Made by a program: the position numbers and the translations under genes. Positions 1 to 5,708 of a stretch of DNA of 9,043 nucleotides are shown piece by piece. The notes beneath the pieces are model-generated. The model made no database searches. It saw nothing but the letters and a program-made list of their open reading frames with translations, and was not told the origin of the DNA. Origin of the DNA: an archaeon. GTDB taxonomy: Archaea; Iainarchaeota; Iainarchaeia; Iainarchaeales; Iainarchaeaceae. The stretch covers positions 1 through 9,043 of the forward strand of contig SBBR01000095.1 in assembly GCA_005239615.1 (NCBI GenBank), read 5' to 3'. How positions within the stretch are numbered: the first letter of the stretch is position 1; each line of letters starts with the position of its first letter.

Positions 1-540
1 CATGCACCCGAGCCTTTTGATGTAGGAGCACATCGCGAAGCCGAAAGAGATGGGCTCGGCGTGCTGGCCGTGCGTCCTGCCGATTTGCAGGGTCTTTTTC
101 TCACGCAATGCAATTCCAATCCACACTTTCAGCAGCGCCTTAATCTCGGGCAACACCAGGCCCTTCGTGGCCTCCTTGTATCGCAGGGCGGAGGCCGTGT
201 CGACAATGTCGTAGGACGTTGCGGAGAAGTGGATGAAAGGCCTTGCACCGGCGGGGACTTTCGAGCGGAGGACATTCACCAGGGCGCGCACGTCGTGCCT
301 TATCCTCGCCTCTTCCGCGTAAACATCCTCTGCCTTGACCTTTTCCGCGGCCCTCGCGACCTCCGTTGCAACCTTCGCTCTGCACACGCCCTGTTTTGAA
401 AGGGCCTTCACTAGCGCGGCCTCTACCATTGCCATGTACCTCACGCGCGCATTCTCTGAGAAGTAGCTTTCCGCCTTCTTCCTCAGCTCGCCGTCAAGGT
501 AACGGTAATCCATGGGGGAAAACAGGTCAAAGCGGTCCAA
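1..540 (-). CDS. purB: Adenylosuccinate lyase, N-terminal part (cut by window start)
   Basis: PurB cleaves SAICAR to AICAR plus fumarate and adenylosuccinate to AMP plus fumarate; it is a cytosolic homotetramer of the fumarase/aspartase superfamily. Only 180 of roughly 450 residues are visible. Seen motifs: SPMDYRYLDGELR (residues 8-20), RHDV (81-84), SATSYDIVDTA (106-116) and RTHGQHAEP (155-163), all in the order typical of PurB. Start choice: the first ATG is at 513, but I prefer TTG at 540. It keeps the SP-DYRY stretch that homologues normally have, it sits 7 bases after a GGTG motif, and it gives a leader of about 13 bases after a TATA box at 573-583. That is the same arrangement as at purC. 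The C-terminal catalytic signature loop lies outside the window. Identity is secure; the start is less so. Confidence 0.93.
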   Translation of the reverse strand, partial: MDRFDLFSPMDYRYLDGELRKKAESYFSENARVRYMAMVEAALVKALSKQGVCRAKVATEVARAAEKVKAEDVYAEEARIRHDVRALVNVLRSKVPAGARPFIHFSATSYDIVDTASALRYKEATKGLVLPEIKALLKVWIGIALREKKTLQIGRTHGQHAEPISFGFAMCSYIKRLGCM

Positions 541-572
541 CCAGGCACACCATTAACATTAAACGTTAAAGG

Positions 573-583
573 TTTTTTAAAGC
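573..583 (-). promoter_or_regulatory. TATA box of purB
   Basis: On the minus strand the sequence reads CTTTAAAAAAC, an archaeal TATA-like box centred near 578. A transcript starting about 25 bases downstream would begin near 553, giving a leader of about 13 bases with GGTG before the TTG at 540. A second AT-rich stretch at 553-563 is a weaker alternative. Confidence 0.5.
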
Positions 584-682
584 CTAGGGGACAACCGTGC
601 GGCTTGTTTTGAATCTTTTTGGCAATTCAATGGAGACTCCCTTTTGATGCCTTGTTGCAACTAAATTTTGATAAGCCTCTAG

Positions 683-824
683 TGCCCGTTGCCTCTCTAA
701 GTAACTCATGGCACGGGCAGACTTTTCCCTAACCCCTGCTTGCCCACTCACCGCTTCGCGTGCGGTACGCCCCTATCTCCGCCCCAACCGCTTACTTGGC
801 GGATTTTTCGAAGCCTCGGGGCAA
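683..824 (-). ncRNA. Candidate structured RNA between purC and purB
   Basis: This is the GC-rich part of the roughly 300-base gene-free gap between purC and purB. Seen directly: (1) 683-693 pairs with 710-719, seven perfect pairs (TGCCCGT with ACGGGCA) plus three more across a one-base bulge; (2) 750-754 pairs with 762-766 (ACCGC/GCGGT, 7-base loop); (3) 778-787 pairs with 796-803, eight pairs with a two-base bulge; (4) 740-745 can pair with 819-824 (TTGCCC/GGGCAA), enclosing hairpins 2 and 3. No convincing reading frame runs through it. The strand is guessed from the flanking minus-strand genes. It could be an independent small RNA, a purB leader element upstream of the TATA box (less likely), or the 3' end of the purC transcript. 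I do not recognise a known family. Confidence 0.3.
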
Positions 825-841
825 CACATCGGTTTAATAAA

Positions 842-1813
842 TCATGCCATTTTGCTCTTGTCCAAAAACTCCCTGTAGGAATTCATCACTTCTTCAAGCT
901 TAGGCGCGCCCCAGACCTTTTCCCCGGTCCACGCCTCGCACACACCCTTATACATGTTCGAAACTATTTCCTTGAGCTCCTGCGGCAGTGGCCCTGGCCT
1001 TGGCCAGTTTGCCTTCTCGACATTCGCAGCCTTCGCATCCTCTAACTCCTTGTACCATGGCGTTGTCTTGTAGTAGTCGCGGCACACTTGCTTGCTCACG
1101 TGCACCCTGTTCCAGAGGAACCTGTTCTCGTCGAGCGTGCCGAACACATCCACAACAAGGATTTCCTTTTTCGGGGAAACCGCGAACTCGAGCTTGCCAT
1201 CCGCATGCTCGAGGCCAATCGTGGCCGCCTTTTCGGTGAGGAAGTCGTTAATGTTGAGCGCGATTTCCTTGAGGTCGTAGAGCTGGTCCTCCGTGATTTT
1301 CGAGAGGTCGAGCGCCTCGTCCCATGAAAGGTAGCGGTCAGTGGGCTCGAGCTTGGTGCTCACATCAAGGAAGGCCTTCTCGAACTTCTGGTTAGGAAGC
1401 GGCTTCTCCACGAGGCCGAGGTCCTCTAGAGTGAGGTCGCCGCTCTCGAGGCGCCTGAAAACAGAGCTCCCTTCAGGCAACGAGTTCCTGAATATCACTT
1501 CCAAGGGGACAAGGTAGCAGCGCTCGTCCTCCTTTATTTGGTTGTCCTGCGGGAAGAGGACACGCACGAGGCTGACCTCCATCTTGGTGGGTGAGAGCAT
1601 CTTCCTGAAATGGGTTTTGATGCCTAGTTCCTTCTCAACGTGCCTGAAGTTGAAGGATGCCATCCTGCAGAGCGCCTCGCCCTTGCCGGGAATGGTGTCA
1701 GGCATCTTCCCGTAATCGAAAACAGAGTAATCGTCAGTGAACTCGAAGACGCCGATGCCGAAAGCAGCGTCACTGGCCTCCTTCTCAACGGAAAGATTCT
1801 TCACTGAGCCCAA
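842..1813 (-). CDS. purC: Phosphoribosylaminoimidazole-succinocarboxamide synthase
   Basis: PurC joins aspartate to CAIR with ATP, giving SAICAR, the substrate of PurB encoded next downstream. It is a cytosolic enzyme with an ATP-grasp-like fold. The 323-residue product shows LVPLEVIFRNSLPEGSS (residues 101-117), which is the PLEV-RN-GSS signature, and DGKLEF followed by ILVVDVFGTLDENRFLW (205-234), the ATP/Mg-binding region where many bacterial enzymes have a D-E-G-PD-RFW pattern. It is longer than the usual 240-residue bacterial form, with a C-terminal extension from about residue 245, as in the longer PurC branch. Start: TTG at 1813, preceded by GGTGAT (1819-1824) with 5-base spacing and a TATA box near 1851. 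The nearest ATG, at 1820, is out of frame. Adjacent to purB on the same strand but separated by about 300 bases, so probably separately transcribed. Confidence 0.92.
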   Translation of the reverse strand: MGSVKNLSVEKEASDAAFGIGVFEFTDDYSVFDYGKMPDTIPGKGEALCRMASFNFRHVEKELGIKTHFRKMLSPTKMEVSLVRVLFPQDNQIKEDERCYLVPLEVIFRNSLPEGSSVFRRLESGDLTLEDLGLVEKPLPNQKFEKAFLDVSTKLEPTDRYLSWDEALDLSKITEDQLYDLKEIALNINDFLTEKAATIGLEHADGKLEFAVSPKKEILVVDVFGTLDENRFLWNRVHVSKQVCRDYYKTTPWYKELEDAKAANVEKANWPRPGPLPQELKEIVSNMYKGVCEAWTGEKVWGAPKLEEVMNSYREFLDKSKMA

Positions 1814-1846
1814 AAAGCATCACCAATAGGAAAAGATGGAGTTCGG

Positions 1847-1856
1847 TTTATAAAAG
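1847..1856 (-). promoter_or_regulatory. TATA box and GGTGAT leader of purC
   Basis: The minus strand reads CTTTTATAAA, a near-consensus archaeal TATA box. A start about 25 bases downstream (near 1826) gives a leader of about 13 bases containing GGTGAT at 1824-1819 before the TTG start codon. The geometry matches purB closely. Confidence 0.6.
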
Positions 1857-1868
1857 AAACCTGACTGC

Positions 1869-1885
1869 AAAAAGAGGTCCAAAAA
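1869..1885 (-). terminator. Possible oligo-T terminator of the small-protein/nucleotidyltransferase unit
   Basis: On the minus strand two T5 runs (1885-1881 and 1873-1869) lie 24-40 bases after the small protein's stop codon and just before the purC TATA box. Archaeal RNA polymerase often terminates on short T runs without a hairpin. Position supports the call; there is no hairpin. Confidence 0.35.
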
Positions 1886-1908
1886 GGAAACTGCTACTGC
1901 ACGCCATT

Positions 1909-2076
1909 TCACTGGTCGAGGAGCACTTTCTGCTGCTTGCTCCATACCTTATTAGGTGTTTTCTTGAGCCATTCGCAGTATTGCGTTACAAATTCCATAC
2001 GCTGCCTGCGGTTTCGTATGATTTCTTCCTCTAGTTCCTTGAGGTCCGCCTTTGTGAGTTTTAGGCCTGTTCCCAT
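1909..2076 (-). CDS. Small partner protein of the nucleotidyltransferase (possible toxin-antitoxin component)
   Basis: A 55-residue protein starting at ATG 2076 and overlapping the end of the upstream nucleotidyltransferase frame by 16 bases, which suggests translational coupling. It opens MGTGLKLTKADLKELEEEII, a charged helix-forming segment, followed by RNRRQRMEFVTQYCEWLKK and a tail with VWSKQQKVLLDQ. No membrane segment or signal peptide is visible. The R--RMEFV-Y---W/YVK--P---WS-QQ-VL pattern is one I associate, from memory, with small archaeal proteins encoded beside nucleotidyltransferase genes. A partner or antitoxin role is inferred from position and overlap, not from a known motif. 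It is intact although its upstream partner is frameshifted. Confidence 0.65.
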   Translation of the reverse strand: MGTGLKLTKADLKELEEEIIRNRRQRMEFVTQYCEWLKKTPNKVWSKQQKVLLDQ

Positions 2077-2668
2077 AACACTGTTCCCGCCGCTTTCGTG
2101 ACACCAAACTGATTTATATGGTTTTTTAGCAAATCCATGTCCAGATGTCCTTTAAATACCTCGTAGAGATGCCGTGCGTCCTCATAGTCTTTGTCCGAGC
2201 CGAGCCTCAGCTTGAATGCAATCTGCATCTCAATCTCTGATGTGGCGAGTCGGTTCCCGTTTAAAATAATTTCAACCTTTCGAGCCATCGAATAATCGTT
2301 ATATTTGGATTTCGGGAATTTCAGCTCGAAGTTCGGCTCCAAAGTCCCCTTGGCTGCAAATCTTATGGCCAGCCTGTCCTTGAGATAACCTTCATAGGCA
2401 TTGCGCGCATCCGAAGTGTTGATGCACACAAAACCCTCCTTGCCAAGCTCCCCCCAAAGCGCCTTGAACTTCCTGAATGGCATTTCCTCGATGAAAATGT
2501 CAACGTCCTCAGTATTCCTGCTCCTCCCGAAGAGAATGATGTAACAGAGATTATGACATAATCGACACCGAACCTGTCGAGGATGCGCGTGAACTTTATC
2601 ACGAGCCTGTCAAGGTTTGAGAGCTCGCGCTCGAAGATAATCCTGTTTCCGCTGAATTCGAATTCCAT
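2061..2668 (-). pseudogene. Nucleotidyltransferase-fold protein, frameshifted
   Basis: Two overlapping frames together encode one protein of about 202 residues. It starts at ATG 2668 (MEFEFSGNRIIFERELSNLD) and reads normally to DYVIIS near 2546. The frame then fails, but a one-base shift at about 2544-2545 restores GYIILFGRSRNTEDVDIFIEE and the rest to the stop at 2061. The restored stretch is the nucleotidyltransferase core: a glycine-containing turn (LFGRSR) then the EDVDIF acidic pair that binds metal. The later part, with EIEMQIAFKLRLGSDKDYED, resembles archaeal proteins of the nucleotidyltransferase/AbiEii-like type, some of which are toxins. The break falls just before the catalytic turn, so neither fragment should be active. 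No slippery heptamer is visible, so programmed frameshifting is unlikely; mutation or a sequencing error fit better. A TATA-like TTAAATTAT at about 2689-2697 would give a leaderless transcript. Confidence 0.75.
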
Positions 2669-2688
2669 GCGTATTCAATGCGGGAAAG

Positions 2689-2697
2689 ATAATTTAA
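2689..2697 (-). promoter_or_regulatory. TATA box of the nucleotidyltransferase unit
   Basis: The minus strand reads TTAAATTAT, centred near 2693, about 25 bases before the ATG at 2668, so the transcript is predicted to be leaderless. The insertion sequence ends only 17 bases upstream at 2714, leaving this box intact but removing native sequence further upstream. Confidence 0.45.
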
Positions 2698-2704
2698 CCA
2701 TTTG

Positions 2705-2713
2705 GCAAGCCAG
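2705..2713. repeat. Left copy of 9-base target-site duplication
   Basis: GCAAGCCAG lies directly outside the left inverted repeat and is repeated exactly at 3756-3764 directly outside the right one. A perfect 9-base duplication is the size made by IS903-type elements. Confidence 0.88.
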
Positions 2714-2731
2714 GGCTTTGCGGATTTATTG
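2714..2731 (+). repeat. Left terminal inverted repeat of the IS
   Basis: GGCTTTGCGGATTTATTG pairs with the reverse complement of 3738-3755 at 15 of 18 positions. The transposase stop codon (2726-2728) lies inside this repeat. Confidence 0.85.
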
Positions 2732-3682
2732 AGTAATTAGGGGTTTTATGTTGATTTTCATTGTGAAAAGTGCTCTTGTTAGGCAGATGAGGTTGTAGAT
2801 TACTGTTTTTGCAAGGAGTTCGTTTACCTGTCCGATGAAATTCTTTTTTCTGAGTGAGGGATTGGTGAGTCTTTTGATTGTCGAGTTTCCTGTTTCCGAT
2901 ATGCTTCTCCCATGGTAGAATTCATCAAAAATTTCCTTAGCGTTTCGGTAGAGTTCCATCATCCAGCGCCATGCCATCGAACCTTTTTTCTTGATTGTAG
3001 AGTTGGAGCGGGGCTTGATGAATGGAAGGATTCCTTCATTCCAAAGCATTGTACAGTTTTTCCTTGCGAGGTAAGCGGAATCCATACACCAACAATAGAT
3101 TCCTTTGAAAATTTTCTTCGTTTTCTCCAAGTGCTCTGGGAGTTGCGGGGAATCGCCGGCTCTTCCTCTAGTAATTGTTATGCTGGAAACGAGTTTGAAA
3201 GTTCTCCCTATAGTGAAGTGGCCTTTCACGTAATCCTTACGGGTTCCCTTGCTTTTCTTCACTGTAACCCAAGGCACCGTGTTTTTCGTGGAAAACCCGC
3301 TGCTATCAGTCGAGAAAGAGTGTTCCAAATCCTTTATCGGCTCGTTGGTTTTTACCAACAGCTGTTCATAGTAATCCTTGAGCTTTGGGTCATTCGCGTG
3401 CTTGCAAATAGTGCTGAAATCTGGAACCTCTTCCAAGCCAAGCTTTTCCTTGAGCAACCACAGCCAAGCCTCTAACCTCCTGTCGCTCAAACCCATGTAT
3501 TGCTGCAGCAACAGGCACTTCAAAATATCCTTTGTTTGGGCAGCGCTCCTCCCAACTCTGCGCTGGAACTCATGAATATCAAGAGAATCTACTAGCGAGC
3601 GGATAAGCTCAACAACCACGTTAAGCTCCTTAACCTGAAAGGCATTGTAAGCACTCCAATCCCTACGGATAGTTCCCTTCAC
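2726..3682 (-). CDS. DDE transposase, IS5 family (IS903-like)
   Basis: A 318-residue transposase that cuts and joins the ends of the surrounding element. The catalytic acidic triad is visible: D126 in STDSSGF, D201 in CMDSAYLARK and E263 in RSISETGNSTIKRL, in the Y-(2)-R-(3)-E layout of IS4/IS5-type enzymes. The N-terminal 100 residues, with LKCLLLQQYMGLSDRRLEAW and DFSTICKH, match the helical DNA-binding region before the catalytic core in IS5 enzymes. The start is GTG at 3682, because an in-frame stop lies two codons upstream and no in-frame ATG follows until residue 63. No frame break is seen, so the enzyme could be active. It fills nearly the whole element. Confidence 0.92.
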   Translation of the reverse strand: MKGTIRRDWSAYNAFQVKELNVVVELIRSLVDSLDIHEFQRRVGRSAAQTKDILKCLLLQQYMGLSDRRLEAWLWLLKEKLGLEEVPDFSTICKHANDPKLKDYYEQLLVKTNEPIKDLEHSFSTDSSGFSTKNTVPWVTVKKSKGTRKDYVKGHFTIGRTFKLVSSITITRGRAGDSPQLPEHLEKTKKIFKGIYCWCMDSAYLARKNCTMLWNEGILPFIKPRSNSTIKKKGSMAWRWMMELYRNAKEIFDEFYHGRSISETGNSTIKRLTNPSLRKKNFIGQVNELLAKTVIYNLICLTRALFTMKINIKPLITQ

Positions 3683-3737
3683 AGGTTACAAGAAAGCACA
3701 AACTCATTGCCATGATTTTCGGTTACCCTTCTCAAAC

Positions 3738-3755
3738 CGATTTATCCGCAAAGCC
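3738..3755 (-). repeat. Right terminal inverted repeat of the IS
   Basis: The reverse complement reads GGCTTTGCGGATAAATCG; its outer 12 bases are identical to the left end. Its inner GATAAATC is closer to the IS903 consensus as I recall it than the left end is. Confidence 0.85.
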
Positions 3756-3764
3756 GCAAGCCAG
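3756..3764. repeat. Right copy of 9-base target-site duplication
   Basis: GCAAGCCAG, identical to 2705-2713, immediately follows the right inverted repeat. Confidence 0.88.
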
Positions 3765-3779
3765 CCATAAGTCATTAAG

Positions 3780-4304
3780 TTATTCTTTCTTCGGTGCCCA
3801 GATTTCCTTTATGAGGCCATAAAAGAAGCTGTCGGTGGAAAAAACTCTTTTTAGAATGCACCGTAAATTGAACTGAATGCAAGTACATCGGGTTCATGAC
3901 GGTTATGCTCAATGAAGTGGCCAATGGCGGCATCCGGTGTGAAGCGTGATTTTTCACTAATATGTGGCACCCGCTGGTTAAGGAGTGCTTTGAATTTTGT
4001 CAGGGCTGGTTAAAGTGACGGAGGAGGACCGTAAGCTTTTGCGAATTTACATCGTGGTGTAATCCAAAGTAATGCGCGCTCATTTTTTTGGCGTATTCGA
4101 CATCACCCAATTCCTGTTGAGTGAAATTGTTTGGCAGCCTTTTCGCGGGCTTTGGTGCGGGTTACTTCTTCAACTCAACTTCAAATTCAGTTTTCCGTTC
4201 AGCCCTCGCCTTTTCCGGAACAGGCATTTTGCTCAAGGGGTAAGTCGCTTTACCCCCCCAACGGACTTGAGGGTGACTTTGTTGCGCTTGGGAGAAAATT
4301 TCAT
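3780..4304 (-). pseudogene. Decayed gene of unknown function, about 175 codons over several frames
   Basis: No single frame is open here, but protein-like stretches follow one another on the minus strand. They are: MKFSPKRNKVTLKSVGG from ATG 4304; a second frame after a G7 run (4252-4258) giving KATYPLSKMPVPEKARAERK and ending at TAA 4162-4164; the same frame resuming with ELGDVEYAKKMSAHYFGLHH and KLTVLLRHFNQP to TGA 4000; a third frame ALTKFKALLNQRVPHISEKS, then RFTPDAAIGHFIEHNRHEPD, to TAA 3851; and a last frame VFSTDSFFYGLIKEIWAPKK with stop 3780-3782. Each shift equals loss of one base, and start to stop totals 525 bases, exactly 175 codons. I read this as one decayed gene. I do not recognise the protein; it is basic at the N-terminus, without membrane segments. 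The first 47 codons could survive as a small protein if the G run had eight bases. The reading between 4100 and 4162 is ambiguous. Confidence 0.5.
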
Positions 4305-4333
4305 CCCCAAATGTTCTAGAAAGGCGTATGTCA

Positions 4334-4349
4334 ATTTAAATGCTATAAT
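4334..4349. promoter_or_regulatory. Promoter of purA, possibly bidirectional
   Basis: A palindromic ATTTAAAT at 4334-4341 overlaps into TATAAT at 4344-4349. On the plus strand, a start 25-27 bases downstream falls at about 4363-4372, giving a leaderless or nearly leaderless purA message from ATG 4371. On the minus strand the same palindrome lies about 34 bases before ATG 4304 of the decayed gene, giving a leader of about 9 bases. The purA role is well placed; the minus-strand role is inference. Confidence 0.5.
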
Positions 4350-4370
4350 GCCTTTATTCTTTGGTTTTTG

Positions 4371-5636
4371 ATGCCCGGAACAGTGATTGTAGGGGCGCAA
4401 TTCGGCGACGAGGGCAAGGGCAAGGTCACTGATTTTTACGCCGAGAAAGCAGACATTGTGGTGCGCTATCAGGGCGGGAACAACGCAGGGCATACTGTAG
4501 TGGTAGGGGATGAGACGCTCAAATTCCATCTGCTGCCAAGCGGTGTCGTGCAGGGCAAGCGTATACTAATTGGCGCTGGCGTCGTGTTGGATCCGCGCGT
4601 ACTGAAGGAGGAAATCCTGCACGTCAGGGAGAAGGACAGGGAAGTGAGGCTGGGCATAGACCCGCGCACACACATAATAATGCCGTGGCACAACCTCCTT
4701 GATGAAGGCAGAGAAAACGCGAGGGGAGCAACAAAAATCGGCACCACGAAGAGGGGCATAGGCCCATGCTACGCTGACAAGGCCGAGCGCACCGGCATCA
4801 GGTTCGAGGACTTGGTTGATGGAGAAAAGCTGAAGGAAAAAATCTCGGAGTTCTACCCAATCAAGAAGGCAATCCTTGAGAAGGCATACAATGTGAGGGT
4901 TCCATTCACGCAGGAAGACATCTTTAAGGAATACTTGCCGCTCGGCACAGAGTTCAGGGCGTTCCTTTCAGACGTGAGCCTCGAGGTCTCGGAGGCGCTG
5001 GAAAAGAAAAAAAATGTGCTATTTGAAGGGGCTCAGGGCACTTTCCTCGACAACGATTTCGGCACCTACCCTTTCGTGACGAGCTCACATCCTATTTCTG
5101 GAGGCGTTTCAGTGGGAGTCGGAATACCTTCCACAAAAATCAACCGCATTATAGGGATTGTGAAGGCATACACCACCCGCGTCGGATTCGGGCCTTTCCC
5201 AACAGAGCTTAACGACAGCATGGGTGAGCACCTTACGGAAAAGGGCAACGAATTCGGCACCACAACAGGAAGGCAGAGGCGCGTCGGCTGGCTCGATTTG
5301 CCGATGCTCCGAACTTCCATGCGCCTGAATGGCTTCACCGAACTAGCCATAACAAAATTGGACGTGATGTCGGGGCTCGACACAATAAAGGTAGCGGAGA
5401 GCTACAGCGTCGGCGACAAAAAAATAAAGTTCTTCCCGTACAGCAACAAGGGGTTGGAGAAAGCCGTTCCCAACTACGAAGAATTCGACGGCTTTGAAAT
5501 TACGGGAGATGAAAAGAAGTATTCACAGCTCTCCGCCGGGGCGAGGAAGTACCTCTCATTCATAGAGAAGGAACTCGGTGCGCCCATGAAGCTTGTTTCG
5601 ATCGGGCCTGGGCGTTTAGATACAGTCGAGAAGTGA
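4371..5636 (+). CDS. purA: Adenylosuccinate synthetase
   Basis: PurA condenses IMP with aspartate using GTP to give adenylosuccinate, the first committed step to AMP; PurB finishes the conversion. The 421-residue product carries the P-loop VGAQFGDEGKGK with catalytic D13, NNAGHT with H41 (the same numbers as in E. coli), IGTTKRGIGPCY, the IMP/GTP-contacting FEGAQGTFLDNDFGTYPFVT, and GTTTGRQRRVGW for aspartate binding. It is close to the bacterial length (about 430) and longer than the roughly 340-residue form of many archaea. Start: ATG 4371; an in-frame TTG at 4368 is also possible, but the predicted transcript start is almost at the ATG. No ribosome binding motif is seen, as expected for a leaderless message. 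The gene is convergent with the unknown gene at 5708. Confidence 0.97.
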   Translation: MPGTVIVGAQFGDEGKGKVTDFYAEKADIVVRYQGGNNAGHTVVVGDETLKFHLLPSGVVQGKRILIGAGVVLDPRVLKEEILHVREKDREVRLGIDPRTHIIMPWHNLLDEGRENARGATKIGTTKRGIGPCYADKAERTGIRFEDLVDGEKLKEKISEFYPIKKAILEKAYNVRVPFTQEDIFKEYLPLGTEFRAFLSDVSLEVSEALEKKKNVLFEGAQGTFLDNDFGTYPFVTSSHPISGGVSVGVGIPSTKINRIIGIVKAYTTRVGFGPFPTELNDSMGEHLTEKGNEFGTTTGRQRRVGWLDLPMLRTSMRLNGFTELAITKLDVMSGLDTIKVAESYSVGDKKIKFFPYSNKGLEKAVPNYEEFDGFEITGDEKKYSQLSAGARKYLSFIEKELGAPMKLVSIGPGRLDTVEK

Positions 5637-5689
5637 CCCAACGCATGGAGCGGCGTGAAGATAGTTTGTTAGGGTTGGACAGAAACCAT

Positions 5690-5708
5690 GTTTCATTTGG
5701 GGTGAAAC
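5690..5708. terminator. Hairpin between convergent purA and the unknown gene
   Basis: GTTTCA (5690-5695) pairs perfectly with TGAAAC (5703-5708) around a 7-base loop, in the 71-base gap between two convergent genes. There is no long T run on either side, so a terminator role rests on position. Confidence 0.3.

Larger units (their letters stand above)
2714..3755 (-). mobile_element. IS903-like insertion sequence (IS5 family), complete
   Basis: A 1042-base element bounded by inverted repeats: 2714-2731 on the left and 3738-3755 on the right match at 15 of 18 positions, with a perfect 12-base outer part (GGCTTTGCGGAT). It is flanked by a perfect 9-base duplication. From memory, IS903 ends begin GGCTTTG and carry GATAAATC-like inner bases, and IS903 is about 1.06 kb with a 9-base duplication, so ends, length and duplication all agree. 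It carries one transposase gene on the minus strand. It inserted between the decayed unknown gene and the nucleotidyltransferase gene; removing it and one duplication copy would leave them 60 bases apart. Intact ends, gene and duplication suggest a recent insertion. Confidence 0.9.

Noticed and set aside
560..840. RNase P or SRP RNA in the purC-purB gap
   Set aside because: The minus strand has GGGAAAAGTC and GGCTTATC, faintly like RNase P elements, but the conserved ACAGAA-type segment and a specificity domain are absent. The SRP GGAAGCAGC-type loop is not present either.
740..1045. Plus-strand open frame of 101 codons
   Set aside because: It runs antisense into purC, has no ribosome binding motif or promoter, and its translation lacks protein-like composition.
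3775..3957. Minus-strand open frame of 60 codons
   Set aside because: Its translation is less protein-like than the other two frames of the same stretch, which carry the RFTPDAAIGHF and FYGLIKEIWAPKK segments of the decayed gene.
3973..4013. Direct repeat GCTGGTTAA at 3973-3981 and 4005-4013
   Set aside because: Only 9 bases long, the intervening sequence is not duplicated, and both copies fall in protein-like segments reading asparagine-glutamine, so chance is sufficient.
4344..4349. TATAAT as a bacterial -10 box for purA
   Set aside because: No acceptable -35 element is found 16-18 bases upstream, and the archaeal reading fits the leaderless ATG better.
4072..4371. Plus-strand open frame of 99 codons ending at the purA start
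   Set aside because: It crosses the purA promoter, lies antisense to the decayed gene and shows only a hydrophobic-rich antisense-type composition.
4233..4529. Minus-strand frame extending from inside purA through the promoter
   Set aside because: The part within purA is antisense. Only the portion from ATG 4304 looks protein-like and is treated in the decayed gene.
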